In this document: positions 1 through 8,159 of the stretch, in pieces
How positions within the stretch are numbered: the first letter of the stretch is position 1
Layout: the number at the start of each line of letters is the position of its first letter
From: Bacteroidales bacterium
Lineage (GTDB): Bacteria > Bacteroidota > Bacteroidia > Bacteroidales > VadinHA17
Assembly: GCA_025454795.1 (NCBI GenBank)
Contig: JALONT010000039.1
Location: 1 to 34,533 of the forward strand
DNA: 34,533 nucleotides
Direction of reading: 5' to 3'
Made by a program: the position numbers and the translations under genes
The notes under the pieces: model-generated
The model's input: the letters and a program-made list of their open reading frames with translations, nothing else
Told to the model about the DNA's origin: nothing
The model's database searches: none

Positions 1-79
1 GTTTTTTGGAGCGGAAAATGGCATTGCGCAATAGGCGAAAAACAGGGTGTGGTTGTCTTTTCCGGCCTCCTTTTCTTTG

Positions 80-113
80 GTTCATTTCTTTTGGAGGAGT
101 AAAAGAAATGAAC
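80..113. repeat. 13-bp perfect inverted repeat
   Basis: Arms at 80-92 and 101-113 are exact reverse complements, separated by an 8-nt loop. The arms are A/T rich and there is no T-run directly after either arm. It lies 10 bp from a strong terminator, so it may be a second hairpin for a gene to the left or part of a dispersed repeat. No ORF is convincing in 1-188. Confidence 0.6.
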
Positions 114-122
114 ATTAACCAA

Positions 123-157
123 AAAAAGAGGGTGCCCTTTTGAGACACCCTCTTTTT
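123..157. terminator. Bidirectional intrinsic terminator
   Basis: Arms 123-134 and 146-157 are perfectly complementary over 12 bp, with a G/C core flanked by an A-run on the left and a T-run on the right. It can therefore stop transcription in both directions. On the minus strand it lies just downstream of the ECF sigma factor gene. Confidence 0.85.
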
Positions 158-188
158 CTCTAAAATCAAACCTAAAAAAAATGATAAA

Positions 189-695
189 CTATCTCGAATA
201 ATCCTTTAATATTAGCATCAGCTTCTGCCGGGTAAAGAAAATCCTGCTTTTAACAGTTCCGATTTTTAATTCCAGTTCATCAGCAATTTCCTTGTATTTG
301 TATCCGTCGATGTGCATTCTGAAGGGGATCCTGAATTCATCCTCAAGCGAATCTATAGCTTTTTCTATTTCAGCTTCAGCATAATTCGATTCAGGCGAAA
401 TATATCCTTTGTCATACGGGCTGTTAATATAGTATAGATCCTGAGTCCCGTCTATAATCGTGTTCTCCTTTACATTACGCCTGTAATTATTGATAAAAGT
501 ATTTTTCATGATAGTAAATACCCAGGCTTTGAGGTTAGTATAATCTACGAACTTATCCTTGTAGGTTATTGCCTTGAGATATGTATCCTGAACAAGATCA
601 AGTGCGTTGTCGCGATCGGATGTGAGGCTCATGGCAAACCTTTGAAGATTGGGTTTTAATCCGATAAGATTGCTGTTGAATTCAATTGTTGTCAT
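189..695 (-). CDS. RNA polymerase sigma factor, ECF (sigma-70) family
   Basis: A small sigma factor of 168 residues, the usual ECF size, which would direct RNA polymerase to a specific promoter set. Region 2 is seen as the stretch around RFAMSLTSDRDNALDLVQD followed by LKAWVFTIMKNTFINNYRR. Region 4 is the C-terminal helix-turn-helix with YKEIADELELKIGTVKSR. The frame stays open upstream to a TTG at 722, but the ATG at 695 gives the usual family N-terminus (MTTIEFN), so I chose it. No anti-sigma gene lies beside it, and the gene stands alone with a strong terminator after its stop. Its target genes cannot be told from the window. The family is clear; the role is unknown. Confidence 0.92.
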   Translation of the reverse strand: MTTIEFNSNLIGLKPNLQRFAMSLTSDRDNALDLVQDTYLKAITYKDKFVDYTNLKAWVFTIMKNTFINNYRRNVKENTIIDGTQDLYYINSPYDKGYISPESNYAEAEIEKAIDSLEDEFRIPFRMHIDGYKYKEIADELELKIGTVKSRIFFTRQKLMLILKDYSR

Positions 696-988
696 AGCTC
701 TTCTGTTTATTTGTCGAAACAAAATTAAACTGATAATAAAGGATATGCAAATCTTAATATCTTAATATCCTTGTAATCTAAGGTTATTCTAAATAGATTG
801 ATTTCATAAGAGAGTTATAATGAGATAGATATATATAATCAGGTACAATAATTATAAATTATTTACAAATTGTATTTTTAGTGTTTTATCCAATCTCTCT
901 GTTAAAAACTGGTTTTGGATACAATTTGAAAGAATTTGACCTCTTCAATATGTTTATCGGTTCAACTTTTGTACTTTTAAAGAAAAAA

Positions 989-1810
989 ATGGATTATAAT
1001 ATTAAACTCAAGAGCGGGCAGATACTTAGAGGCATAATAGCAAGTCCCGGAGAAAATCTCCGCGCTATTATCATATTTGTCCATGGTCTTGGAGAACATA
1101 TTCAGCGCTATCACCACTGGGCAGAACTGCTGACAGCGGAGGGCATAGGATTCACCGGAATGGATCTTCCCGGCCATGGACGTTCTGACGGAGTACGTGG
1201 CAATATAAAAAGTTATGCTCAGACAGATGAAATGCTGGAAATCCTCCAGGAATATGTGAGCCATACTTTTCCGGGAATACCGGTCTTTATTTACGGGCAC
1301 AGCCTGGGAGGAGGAATTGTTCTTGACTATATTCTGCGAAAAAAGCCTGCGGTAAAAGGTGCGATAGTTACCTCCCCGACGCTGAAGCTATCATTTGAAC
1401 CGGATAAATTTAAAATTGTTATGGCCTCCGTGATGAAAAATATTTTACCGGGATTGATCCAGCCTTCAGGACTGGCGGTAAATCATCTCTCTCATGATAA
1501 GGATGTTGTTGACAGGTATGTTGCAGATCCTCTTGTTCACGATAAGATATCAGTCAGCCTTTTCCATAGTACGATGAGTGCTGGCAGACTGGCTTTGGAA
1601 CATGCTTCTGAACTTAGTATCCCTCTTCTGTTGATGCACGGGAGCGATGATCTGATCTGTTCCCCTGAAGGCAGCCGCATATTTGCATCAAAAGCGGGTA
1701 TGGCAGAGCTTAAAATATGGGACGGAGGTTATCATGAGATCCATAATGAGCCATTTAAGGCAGATGTTTTTGCATATTTAATGAAGTGGATAAACAGTAA
1801 GCTTGCGTAA
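989..1810 (+). CDS. Alpha/beta hydrolase, monoacylglycerol lipase/lysophospholipase-like
   Basis: A serine hydrolase of 273 residues in the Hydrolase_4 (monoglyceride lipase-like) group, expected to cleave ester bonds in acylglycerols or lysophospholipids. Visible are the oxyanion-side motif HGLGEH (32-37), MDLPGHGRSDG (58-68), the nucleophile elbow GHSLGG with Ser105, an acid Asp in HGSDD (220 or 221) and His249 in GGYHE, so the triad is complete. No signal peptide is seen, suggesting a cytoplasmic enzyme. The frame is open back to a GTG at 881, which would add 36 unrelated residues; the ATG at 989 matches the family start. The GSCFA gene begins 18 bp after the stop, so the two are probably co-transcribed. 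The true substrate is not known. Confidence 0.88.
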   Translation: MDYNIKLKSGQILRGIIASPGENLRAIIIFVHGLGEHIQRYHHWAELLTAEGIGFTGMDLPGHGRSDGVRGNIKSYAQTDEMLEILQEYVSHTFPGIPVFIYGHSLGGGIVLDYILRKKPAVKGAIVTSPTLKLSFEPDKFKIVMASVMKNILPGLIQPSGLAVNHLSHDKDVVDRYVADPLVHDKISVSLFHSTMSAGRLALEHASELSIPLLLMHGSDDLICSPEGSRIFASKAGMAELKIWDGGYHEIHNEPFKADVFAYLMKWINSKLA

Positions 1811-1828
1811 GCCTCTTCCCCGGAACCA

Positions 1829-2815
1829 ATGGAATTCAGGACCACATTCAGAATACCACCTTCTTCCAGTAAGATCACTTACAATGATCCTGTAATGTTC
1901 ATAGGTTCATGCTTTGCCACATCAATTGGCAAGCAGTTCGAAGCAGGCCATATGCCTGTAATGATCAATCCCTCCGGCACAGTATATAATCCGGTTTCGG
2001 TATCAAATACGCTGCAGACCATAACATCAGGGAAGATTTATAAAAAGGAAGATCTCCATTATTATAATGGTCTGTGGCTCAGTTTTGACCATTACACTGA
2101 TTTCTCATCGGAAGACGCCGAACAGACCATTTCAAAAATCAATAATCAGACCGGAATAGCCGGAAAATTTCTTGCCGGTGCACATTTTCTTTTCATTACT
2201 TTTGGTACTGCCAGGGTTTTCAGATGGAATAGAACAGGTAAAATAGTTTCCAATTGTCACAAGATCCCGGCAGCAGAATTTACACATGAGCTGCTTTCAG
2301 TAAATGATGCCGTCTCTCTGTGGAACGATCAGCTACAAAGGCTCCACTCATTGTACCCTGCCCTTAAAGTTGTATTTACTATAAGTCCGGTACGGCACTG
2401 GAAAGATAGTGCTCATGGAAATCAGGTGAGTAAATCGGTCTTGTTCCTTACAATTGAAGAGTTACTTAAACATCCATCATGCCCGGGATATTTTCCTGCA
2501 TATGAGCTGCTTATGGATGATCTGCGTGATTACCGTTTCTATGATGATGACCTTCTTCATCCCTCTGCAGAAGCTGTCGGATATATATGGGATGCATTTT
2601 CAGAATGCTGGTTCGATACAAAAACATCAGAGCTCTGGAAGGAAGTTAATAAGATCACGAAGGCTCTCTCTCACAGAATCGCCCCTGATGCGGGAAGAGA
2701 AATAAAAATTTTTGCCGGAAGAATGATCTCAGCAATCGACAAAATATATACTGAACATTCCGGGTTAAACCTGGAAAAGGAAAGAAATTATTTCCTTGAC
2801 CTTCTGCAGGTTTAA
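1829..2815 (+). CDS. GSCFA domain-containing protein
   Basis: A protein of 328 residues of the GSCFA family, named for a motif present here as IGSCFA at about 26-31. The family is related to SGNH/GDSL-type hydrolases and is common in Bacteroidota; its substrate is not established. Further conserved-looking parts are FITFGTARV in the middle, TISPVRHWKDS with the S-P-V-R-H block, and the late YDDDLLHPS motif, which could supply the acidic and histidine residues of a hydrolase triad. There is no signal peptide. It follows the lipase-like gene by 18 bp on the same strand, so a shared lipid or ester role is possible but is inference only. Confidence 0.88.
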   Translation: MEFRTTFRIPPSSSKITYNDPVMFIGSCFATSIGKQFEAGHMPVMINPSGTVYNPVSVSNTLQTITSGKIYKKEDLHYYNGLWLSFDHYTDFSSEDAEQTISKINNQTGIAGKFLAGAHFLFITFGTARVFRWNRTGKIVSNCHKIPAAEFTHELLSVNDAVSLWNDQLQRLHSLYPALKVVFTISPVRHWKDSAHGNQVSKSVLFLTIEELLKHPSCPGYFPAYELLMDDLRDYRFYDDDLLHPSAEAVGYIWDAFSECWFDTKTSELWKEVNKITKALSHRIAPDAGREIKIFAGRMISAIDKIYTEHSGLNLEKERNYFLDLLQV

Positions 2816-2872
2816 AAAAATAAATTTAGTCGAAAAAATTCTGAATAATTTGTTTCATTTTGTTGTCCTCAG

Positions 2873-3127
2873 ATCAACCAGAACTGGGATTGGAATGAAT
2901 ACTGGACAAATGATAAATACCCGGGTGATGAGAATTATAAGATGTCGTGCCAGCCCGCGCTTGTTTACGAAGCTGATGTTGACGGCAGGTATTTAAAAGA
3001 TTACTATCGATTTTATCCGATCGGACATAGCCACTATTCCGGGAAAACGGGTTAATTATTTACAGATCTGAGCACCCTGACAACTGCTTTGCAGATAGCG
3101 GATTCAGTAATCGTCAGAGTCAGGTAA
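2873..3127 (+). pseudogene. Decayed C-terminal gene fragment with an in-frame stop
   Basis: Starting at 2873 one frame reads like ordinary protein (NQNWDWNEYWTNDKYPGDEN, later YRFYPIGHSHYSGKTG). It meets TAA at 3053-3055, then continues in the same frame as LFTDLSTLTTALQIADSVIV to a second TAA at 3125-3127. The sequence on both sides of the first stop looks like one protein tail, so I read it as a 5'-truncated gene with a nonsense mutation. Only a few residues precede it before another stop. I do not recognise the family. It ends directly at the stop codon of the convergent MerR-type gene. Confidence 0.6.
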
Positions 3128-4027
3128 TTACCTTAATCCGTCAATGCATCTTAAGAATCCGGCAGGATCGCTGGAAATGATCAGACTGTCGTGATGGATT
3201 TTTTTATTTCCGGAAGGGGAATCGGTGAGGATTATCTTTTTGATCATCAGAGATTTCCCGATATTGTTAAAGTACCCTATCTGCTTGTGAGCAAAGTCGA
3301 ACGAGCTTGAATTAACAACAAGGTATTCAAAGGATTTTATTTTATAGATTTCAATAACTTCAGATGCAGGAAGGATACCTCCGGTGAAGATAACATCAAA
3401 TCCCCGTTTTTTAAGTGCATATTTATAGAAGAGGAAGTTATTGTCGGTGAGATTGTCAGATGTATTAATCATGGCCACGATCGATCTTGATTTGCCTGTA
3501 ACAGGTTTAAGCACGCTGTCCTCAACTGTAATTATCTGTCTGATGATATTCCTGATAAACTGTTCCTGTGCCCGGGAAAGGCTTCCGGTTTGCCAGAGGA
3601 TCCGTGCTCTTTCGAGCAGCGGATGAAAGTACAGGGCGTACGCCTGCTCAAATCCTCTGCGTTTGATATACGGCATCAGAGCCTCTTTGAATTGCTCTTC
3701 ACTGAAGCGGATTGCAGACATAAGGATTTCCCCGGGTTGAAAATCCTTTTCATTTTCATCCCTGCTGCTGCTGACAGTCATCACCTTCTGTGTAAGCTCA
3801 TCTTCAGCAAGCTTTGCTATCTTTGATATTTTAAGTCCGTTCCTGTTGAGATAAGATATATTCAGTATTTTTTTCAGCTCCGATTCATTGTATTTCCTGA
3901 TATTCGAATCAGTTCTGTCAGGTTCAAGTATCCGGTACCTTTTTTCCCAAATCCTTATTGTATGAGCTTTGATTCCTGAAAAATTTTCAAGATCCCTGAT
4001 TGAAAAAACATTTAGTCCTTCTTCCAT
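3128..4027 (-). CDS. MerR-family transcriptional regulator with cobalamin-binding-like domain
   Basis: A 299-residue regulator with the CarH/LitR layout. The N-terminal MerR winged helix (about 6-75, with IKAHTIRIWEKRY) binds DNA. It is followed by a helical-bundle segment (about 105-170, with ARILWQTGSLSRAQEQF) and a Rossmann-like domain (about 180-299) resembling cobalamin-binding modules. In the light-sensing relatives a Trp and a Glu-His pair cap adenosylcobalamin and a DxHxxG histidine is the lower ligand. Here Trp145 and Glu155 remain, but the His is Gln156 and the 188-200 region has no histidine. It probably does not bind cobalamin in the known way. It has no obvious operon partner; its target is unknown. 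Confidence 0.85.
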   Translation of the reverse strand: MEEGLNVFSIRDLENFSGIKAHTIRIWEKRYRILEPDRTDSNIRKYNESELKKILNISYLNRNGLKISKIAKLAEDELTQKVMTVSSSRDENEKDFQPGEILMSAIRFSEEQFKEALMPYIKRRGFEQAYALYFHPLLERARILWQTGSLSRAQEQFIRNIIRQIITVEDSVLKPVTGKSRSIVAMINTSDNLTDNNFLFYKYALKKRGFDVIFTGGILPASEVIEIYKIKSFEYLVVNSSSFDFAHKQIGYFNNIGKSLMIKKIILTDSPSGNKKIHHDSLIISSDPAGFLRCIDGLR

Positions 4028-4189
4028 TGTAAAAAAATAAAGTAATGACTTATCTGAGTACTACTTGTAAATAAACAACCGGATCAACCTGTTTGTTTAA
4101 TAAGAGTCAATGATTATTTAAAGATTATGTCAACTGGCTGGGAACATCCCACTGAGAACTGCAATGAAGCACAAGAAGAAAACTAAAAC

Positions 4190-4561
4190 CTAATCGGCCT
4201 GTTCTATCATTATTTTCTTCACAACCCTTGATCCGTCACCAAATTTTATTGCGACAAGGTACATGCCTCTTTTGGGATTATCAAGAATAACCTTGATAAT
4301 TGTCTGAGGATCATGATATTGAGAACTAATTATATCCTGACCAATAATATTGGTTACTCTAACGGAGCTGATATCCTTATCGCATCTGATTGAAAAAAAG
4401 TTTCCCCTGACGGGAACCGGGTATATGCTGACATTGGCATTTGTAGCTTCAGTCGAGATGCTTTTTTGTCCCGGATTAAAAGCAAAAATAACGGTATCCT
4501 TCTGCGCATGAAGTGAGACAGAAATTATGATAAGCAGAATGAAGAGTAACCCCTTTTTCAT
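4190..4561 (-). CDS. Small secreted protein consisting mostly of a T9SS C-terminal sorting domain
   Basis: 123 residues. A signal peptide is clear (MKKGLLFILLIIISVSLHAQ). From about residue 45 the chain resembles a type A T9SS sorting domain: ANVSIYPVPVRGNFFSI, then SSVRVTNIIGQDI, then KRGMYLVAIKFGDGSRVVKK near the end. In the T9SS such domains carry cargo across the outer membrane and are normally attached to large enzymes or adhesins. Only about 25 residues separate signal and tail here, so there is almost no cargo. It may be a tiny surface protein or the leftover of a larger gene whose cargo part was lost. It stands alone between the MerR-type gene and kdsB on the same strand. Confidence 0.75.
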   Translation of the reverse strand: MKKGLLFILLIIISVSLHAQKDTVIFAFNPGQKSISTEATNANVSIYPVPVRGNFFSIRCDKDISSVRVTNIIGQDIISSQYHDPQTIIKVILDNPKRGMYLVAIKFGDGSRVVKKIMIEQAD

Positions 4562-4621
4562 AAATACCGGTTAATATCTTAGATATACTTCTTCAAAAAC
4601 TATGCTAAAGATACGAAATTA

Positions 4622-5395
4622 TTAAATAAAATGATCAAATAACAGAATTACTTTTTTAAGATCATCAGGAGTATCTACTCCGATGCTCTCCCATTCTGTG
4701 ACTGCAGTCTTTATTTTTATACCGTTTTCAATCCACCTGTTCTGTTCAAGATTTTCTGCTATCTCGAGCTGACTCCTCTTTAATTTTGTGATCTGCTTAA
4801 GTGTTTCCATCCTGTAGGCATAGAGCCCTATATGCTTGTAGAAGACATGATTTTCAGACCAGGTTGACAGATCAGCATCCCTGATATAGGGGATTGCTGT
4901 TCTGCTGAAGTATATCGCATTATCCTCAGAATCAAGGATTACCTTGGGCTGGTTGGGATTGAAGATATCCTCTCCGGGAACAGTTTTCCTGATAAGAGTT
5001 GCTATTTTTACATTACTGTCGCTGAAACAGGATTTCAAAAGATCAATTTGCCCGGGTTTGATGAACGGCTCATCTCCCTGTATATTTATCACGACCTCAG
5101 TTTCTTCCCCGGTAAGTTCCGCAATTTTATCTGCTGCTTCGGCACATCTGTCGGTACCGGTCATATGTTCAGGGGAAGTCATAACCGCTTTTCCTCCGAA
5201 TTTTATAACAACATCGTAAATCCTATGATCGTCGGTTGCAACATAAACATTATCAATTGATTTCATCGCCTGCTCATAGACACGCTGAACCATTGTTCTG
5301 TTGCCGATCATGACAATAGGTTTTCCGGGGAACCGTGATGATGCATACCTCGCAGGAATAATGCCGGTAAACTGGTGAACAGACTTCTTTTCCAT
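4622..5395 (-). CDS. kdsB: 3-deoxy-manno-octulosonate cytidylyltransferase
   Basis: KdsB activates Kdo with CTP to give CMP-Kdo, which is needed to build the inner core of lipopolysaccharide; it acts in the cytoplasm. The 257-residue length fits the family. The nucleotide-binding start GIIPARYASSRFPGKPI (about 11-27) is typical, followed by NVYVATDD, INIQGDEPFI and the later HIGLYAYR and ESIGVDTPDDL blocks. The ATG at 5395 is divergent from the sigma-54 activator gene, with 73 bp between the starts, so promoters for both must lie there. With lptE nearby, this forms an LPS-related neighbourhood. Confidence 0.95.
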   Translation of the reverse strand: MEKKSVHQFTGIIPARYASSRFPGKPIVMIGNRTMVQRVYEQAMKSIDNVYVATDDHRIYDVVIKFGGKAVMTSPEHMTGTDRCAEAADKIAELTGEETEVVINIQGDEPFIKPGQIDLLKSCFSDSNVKIATLIRKTVPGEDIFNPNQPKVILDSEDNAIYFSRTAIPYIRDADLSTWSENHVFYKHIGLYAYRMETLKQITKLKRSQLEIAENLEQNRWIENGIKIKTAVTEWESIGVDTPDDLKKVILLFDHFI

Positions 5396-5468
5396 CCTGC
5401 GAATTTACGAAAAATGCATTTCCCAATGTTTTAAAAATATCTTAAATTCGCACCATTGTAAACCGAAT

Positions 5469-6710
5469 ATGAAAGATCTGCAAAATATTAAACAGCGTTT
5501 TGGCATTATTGGCAATTATGAAGCCCTGAACAGGGCAATTGATATTGCTGTGCAGGTTGCTCCAACTGATCTTTCAGTTCTTATTTCAGGCGAGAGCGGG
5601 ACAGGGAAAGAGGTATTTCCTCAGGTTATCCACAGCCACAGTGCAAGAAAACATGGACCTTATATAGCAGTAAACTGTGGTGCAATACCTGAGGGTACGA
5701 TAGATTCTGAATTGTTCGGTCACGAAAAAGGTTCCTTCACAGGAGCTACAGATAGCCGGAAAGGATATTTTGAAGTTGCTGACGGGGGGACGATTTTTCT
5801 TGATGAGATAGCTGAGCTGCCATTATCCACACAGGTGCGTCTTCTGAGAGTCCTTGAAACCGGCGAGTTTATCAGGGTAGGTTCCTCAAAGGTGCAGAAA
5901 ACAAATGTAAGGGTGATAGCAGCCAGCAATGTAGATGTTCCAAATGCCATTGATTCAGGCAGGTTCAGGGAAGATCTTTTCTACAGGCTTAACACTGTAC
6001 CGATCAGAATACCTTCTCTCAGGGAGAGAGGGGAGGATATCATCCTGCTATTCAGGAAGTTTGCAGTCGATTTTGCTGAAAAGTACAGGATGCCTTCCAT
6101 AAAACTTGACCAGGAAGGCAGGAACATGCTGATTAACTATTCATGGCCCGGTAATGTCAGACAGCTCAAAAACATAACCGAACAGATTTCGATAATTGAA
6201 AGAGAACGGGAGATACATCCACATACTCTAAAGGCGTATCTTCCGGATTATGAAGGGAATAAGCTTCCTGCCGTTATAAGAAAAGATAATGAAAAATCCT
6301 TTTCCTCAGAAAGAGAGATTTTGTATAAGATACTTTTCGATATGAAAAGCGACATGAACGACCTTAAAAAGCTTGTCTTTGATCTTATGCAGCAGAGGGA
6401 TATCGATGTTCCTTTCAATGATTCAAAATCAAGGGTAATAAAAAACCTCTTCAGGGATACAACACCGGAGCGTGAGGCAAAAATTGCCGATGAAGCTCCG
6501 GTCGATATTTCACAGCGAACCACAAGGAGCGACATACAGGATACTGAAGAGATAGTTGAGGAGTCTCTGTCACTCTCCGGCAAGGAGGTAGAAATGATCA
6601 GAAGAGCTTTGGAAAAATATAATGGAAAAAGAAAACTTGCAGCTCAGGAACTGGGTATATCCGAGCGTACTCTCTATCGGAAAATCAAGGAATATGGCAT
6701 TGACTTGTAA
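5469..6710 (+). CDS. Sigma-54-dependent transcriptional activator, Fis family, without receiver domain
   Basis: An enhancer-binding protein of 413 residues that would use ATP hydrolysis to open sigma-54 promoters. The AAA+ domain starts almost at the N-terminus: Walker A GESGTGKE (41-48), the sigma-54 contact loop as GSFTGA (88-93, against the common GAFTGA), Walker B around GGTIFLDE (106-113), and FREDLFYRLNTVPI. A Fis-type helix-turn-helix lies at about 374-413 (LAAQELGISERTLYRKIKEY). There is no response-regulator, GAF or PAS domain before the AAA+ core, so it may be controlled by level or by a partner. A poorly conserved linker spans about 265-370. It overlaps lptE by 17 bp and leads that operon. 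Confidence 0.93.
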   Translation: MKDLQNIKQRFGIIGNYEALNRAIDIAVQVAPTDLSVLISGESGTGKEVFPQVIHSHSARKHGPYIAVNCGAIPEGTIDSELFGHEKGSFTGATDSRKGYFEVADGGTIFLDEIAELPLSTQVRLLRVLETGEFIRVGSSKVQKTNVRVIAASNVDVPNAIDSGRFREDLFYRLNTVPIRIPSLRERGEDIILLFRKFAVDFAEKYRMPSIKLDQEGRNMLINYSWPGNVRQLKNITEQISIIEREREIHPHTLKAYLPDYEGNKLPAVIRKDNEKSFSSEREILYKILFDMKSDMNDLKKLVFDLMQQRDIDVPFNDSKSRVIKNLFRDTTPEREAKIADEAPVDISQRTTRSDIQDTEEIVEESLSLSGKEVEMIRRALEKYNGKRKLAAQELGISERTLYRKIKEYGIDL

Positions 6711-7236
6711 TAATGAAGGGGTTTTTTCGAGAAAAATTGTTCTGGCTTGTTTACTGCCGGTATTTATTATAATAATCCCGGGTTGTAAGGTAAGTTATTC
6801 ATTTACAGGCGCAAGCATATCTCCTGATGTAAAAACCATCAGCATCCAGTATTTTCAGAACAGGGCTAGCCTTGTGCAGCCAGGACTGAGCCAGAATATA
6901 ACTGATGCCCTTATCGATAAATGCAAGGCACAGACAAATCTTGGATTTATTAATGGTATCGGAGATGTTAATTTTGAGGGAGAAATTACGGATTATAATA
7001 CCCGTCCTCTTACTGTAGCTGCTGATGCCCAGGCCGCTACAAACAGGTTTACGATTTCTGTAAAAGTAAAATTCACCAATGCAATAAATCCGGAATTAAG
7101 TTTCGATCAATCCTTCTCCCGATATGAAGATTATGACAGTAACCTCGACCTGAGCCAGGTTGAAAAAGATCTTTCCTTAAAGATTATTGACTTGCTGGTT
7201 GAAGATATTTTTAACAAAGCATTTGTGAACTGGTAA
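6694..7236 (+). CDS. lptE: LPS-assembly lipoprotein LptE-like
   Basis: 180 residues. LptE plugs the LptD barrel that inserts lipopolysaccharide in the outer membrane. The sequence shows a lipoprotein signal with a hydrophobic stretch and lipobox PGC (Cys31), followed by YSFTGASISPDVKTISIQYF, the usual start of Bacteroidota LptE-like proteins. After that come LSQNITDALIDK and a strand-rich region to the end. The frame is open further upstream inside the previous gene, but the ATG at 6694 gives a sensible signal peptide, so the start overlaps the activator gene by 17 bp. The next gene starts 4 bp after the stop. The gene name rests on family pattern and context. Confidence 0.85.
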   Translation: MALTCNNEGVFSRKIVLACLLPVFIIIIPGCKVSYSFTGASISPDVKTISIQYFQNRASLVQPGLSQNITDALIDKCKAQTNLGFINGIGDVNFEGEITDYNTRPLTVAADAQAATNRFTISVKVKFTNAINPELSFDQSFSRYEDYDSNLDLSQVEKDLSLKIIDLLVEDIFNKAFVNW

Positions 7237-7240
7237 CAAT

Positions 7241-8155
7241 ATGAATAGAAATGATTTTCTGAGACTTATTGAAAATTCGGGCCCCGCTGACCGGCAAATG
7301 ATAAGTGAGGTAAGCGAACTCATCACTATTTTCCCCTATTTTCAAAGTGCATATTTGTTACTGTTGAAAGGGTTACAGAATTCTGCAGATGTAAAATTCG
7401 AAAATCAACTCAGGTCATCTGCCATGCATATCGCCAACCGTGAGGTACTTTATTATTTTCTTAAGAAAGAAAAAGTCTCCGGGGTAATACCTGATACACC
7501 CGTTCTCGAACCTGCTTCAAAGGTTACTGATATTACTGACAGCCAACAGACTGTAATTGAATCTGCAAAGAACAGCCAGGACTTCATAAATGAAATTGAA
7601 AAAAAATTGGTTGAGCCGGTTTCCGGCGAGCTTAGAAAAGATCACACAATACTTATATCTTCAGAAAACAATACCGATAACTCCGACGTTTCGGTTCTGT
7701 TAATAGATGACGAGGCGGGTACTGATGAGGATCGGATCTTTTATATGGATCCCGGCTTTTCTGTTCCTGATAAGGCAGATCTTCTTGAACTTGATACTGA
7801 AGAAGAGAGTTCTCCAATGTCTGAAAGAGATACAGATGAAGCTGATCACTATCCGAGATCTGTAACCGAAACAAAAAAACAGCTTCAGGCAGAACTCATA
7901 GATAAATTTATAATTTCAAATCCGAGGATTGAACCCGTCAGGGATAAAACGGATAAGCCTGTGGAGGATATATCAAAACCGTTTGTTGAGGAGGAAGCTG
8001 GATTTGTAACAGAAACACTTGCAAGAATTTACGTAGCACAGGGGTACTTTTCGAAAGCGATAGATATTTATGGAAAATTATGTTTGAAATTTCCGGAAAA
8101 AAGTAGTTACTTTGCGTCGCAAATTGAAAAGGTGAAAGAGTTAATAAAAAAGTAA
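7241..8155 (+). CDS. Uncharacterised protein with C-terminal TPR-like helices
   Basis: 304 residues with no signal peptide or membrane segment. The N-terminus (about 1-80) looks helical, with ISEVSELITIFPYFQSAYLL. The middle (about 85-240) is acidic, low in complexity and probably disordered. The last 50 residues, TETLARIYVAQGYFSKAIDI then KFPEKSSYFASQIEKVKELI, resemble one TPR unit plus a capping helix. It sits between lptE and secG with gaps of only 4 bp on each side, so it is surely co-transcribed. A scaffold role at the inner membrane is possible, but no function can be assigned from sequence. Confidence 0.8.
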   Translation: MNRNDFLRLIENSGPADRQMISEVSELITIFPYFQSAYLLLLKGLQNSADVKFENQLRSSAMHIANREVLYYFLKKEKVSGVIPDTPVLEPASKVTDITDSQQTVIESAKNSQDFINEIEKKLVEPVSGELRKDHTILISSENNTDNSDVSVLLIDDEAGTDEDRIFYMDPGFSVPDKADLLELDTEEESSPMSERDTDEADHYPRSVTETKKQLQAELIDKFIISNPRIEPVRDKTDKPVEDISKPFVEEEAGFVTETLARIYVAQGYFSKAIDIYGKLCLKFPEKSSYFASQIEKVKELIKK

Positions 8156-8159
8156 TCAA

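Noticed and set aside
881-988. GTG-started N-terminal extension of the lipase-like protein
   Set aside because: The 36 extra residues look like random translation, and the family start fits the ATG at 989.
4028-4189. Gap between the MerR-type gene and the small secreted protein
   Set aside because: 162 bp without a convincing promoter, RNA or ORF; nothing reported.
5720-5950. Long antisense frames over the sigma-54 activator, groEL and other genes
   Set aside because: They are shadows of strongly conserved genes and show no protein-like sequence.
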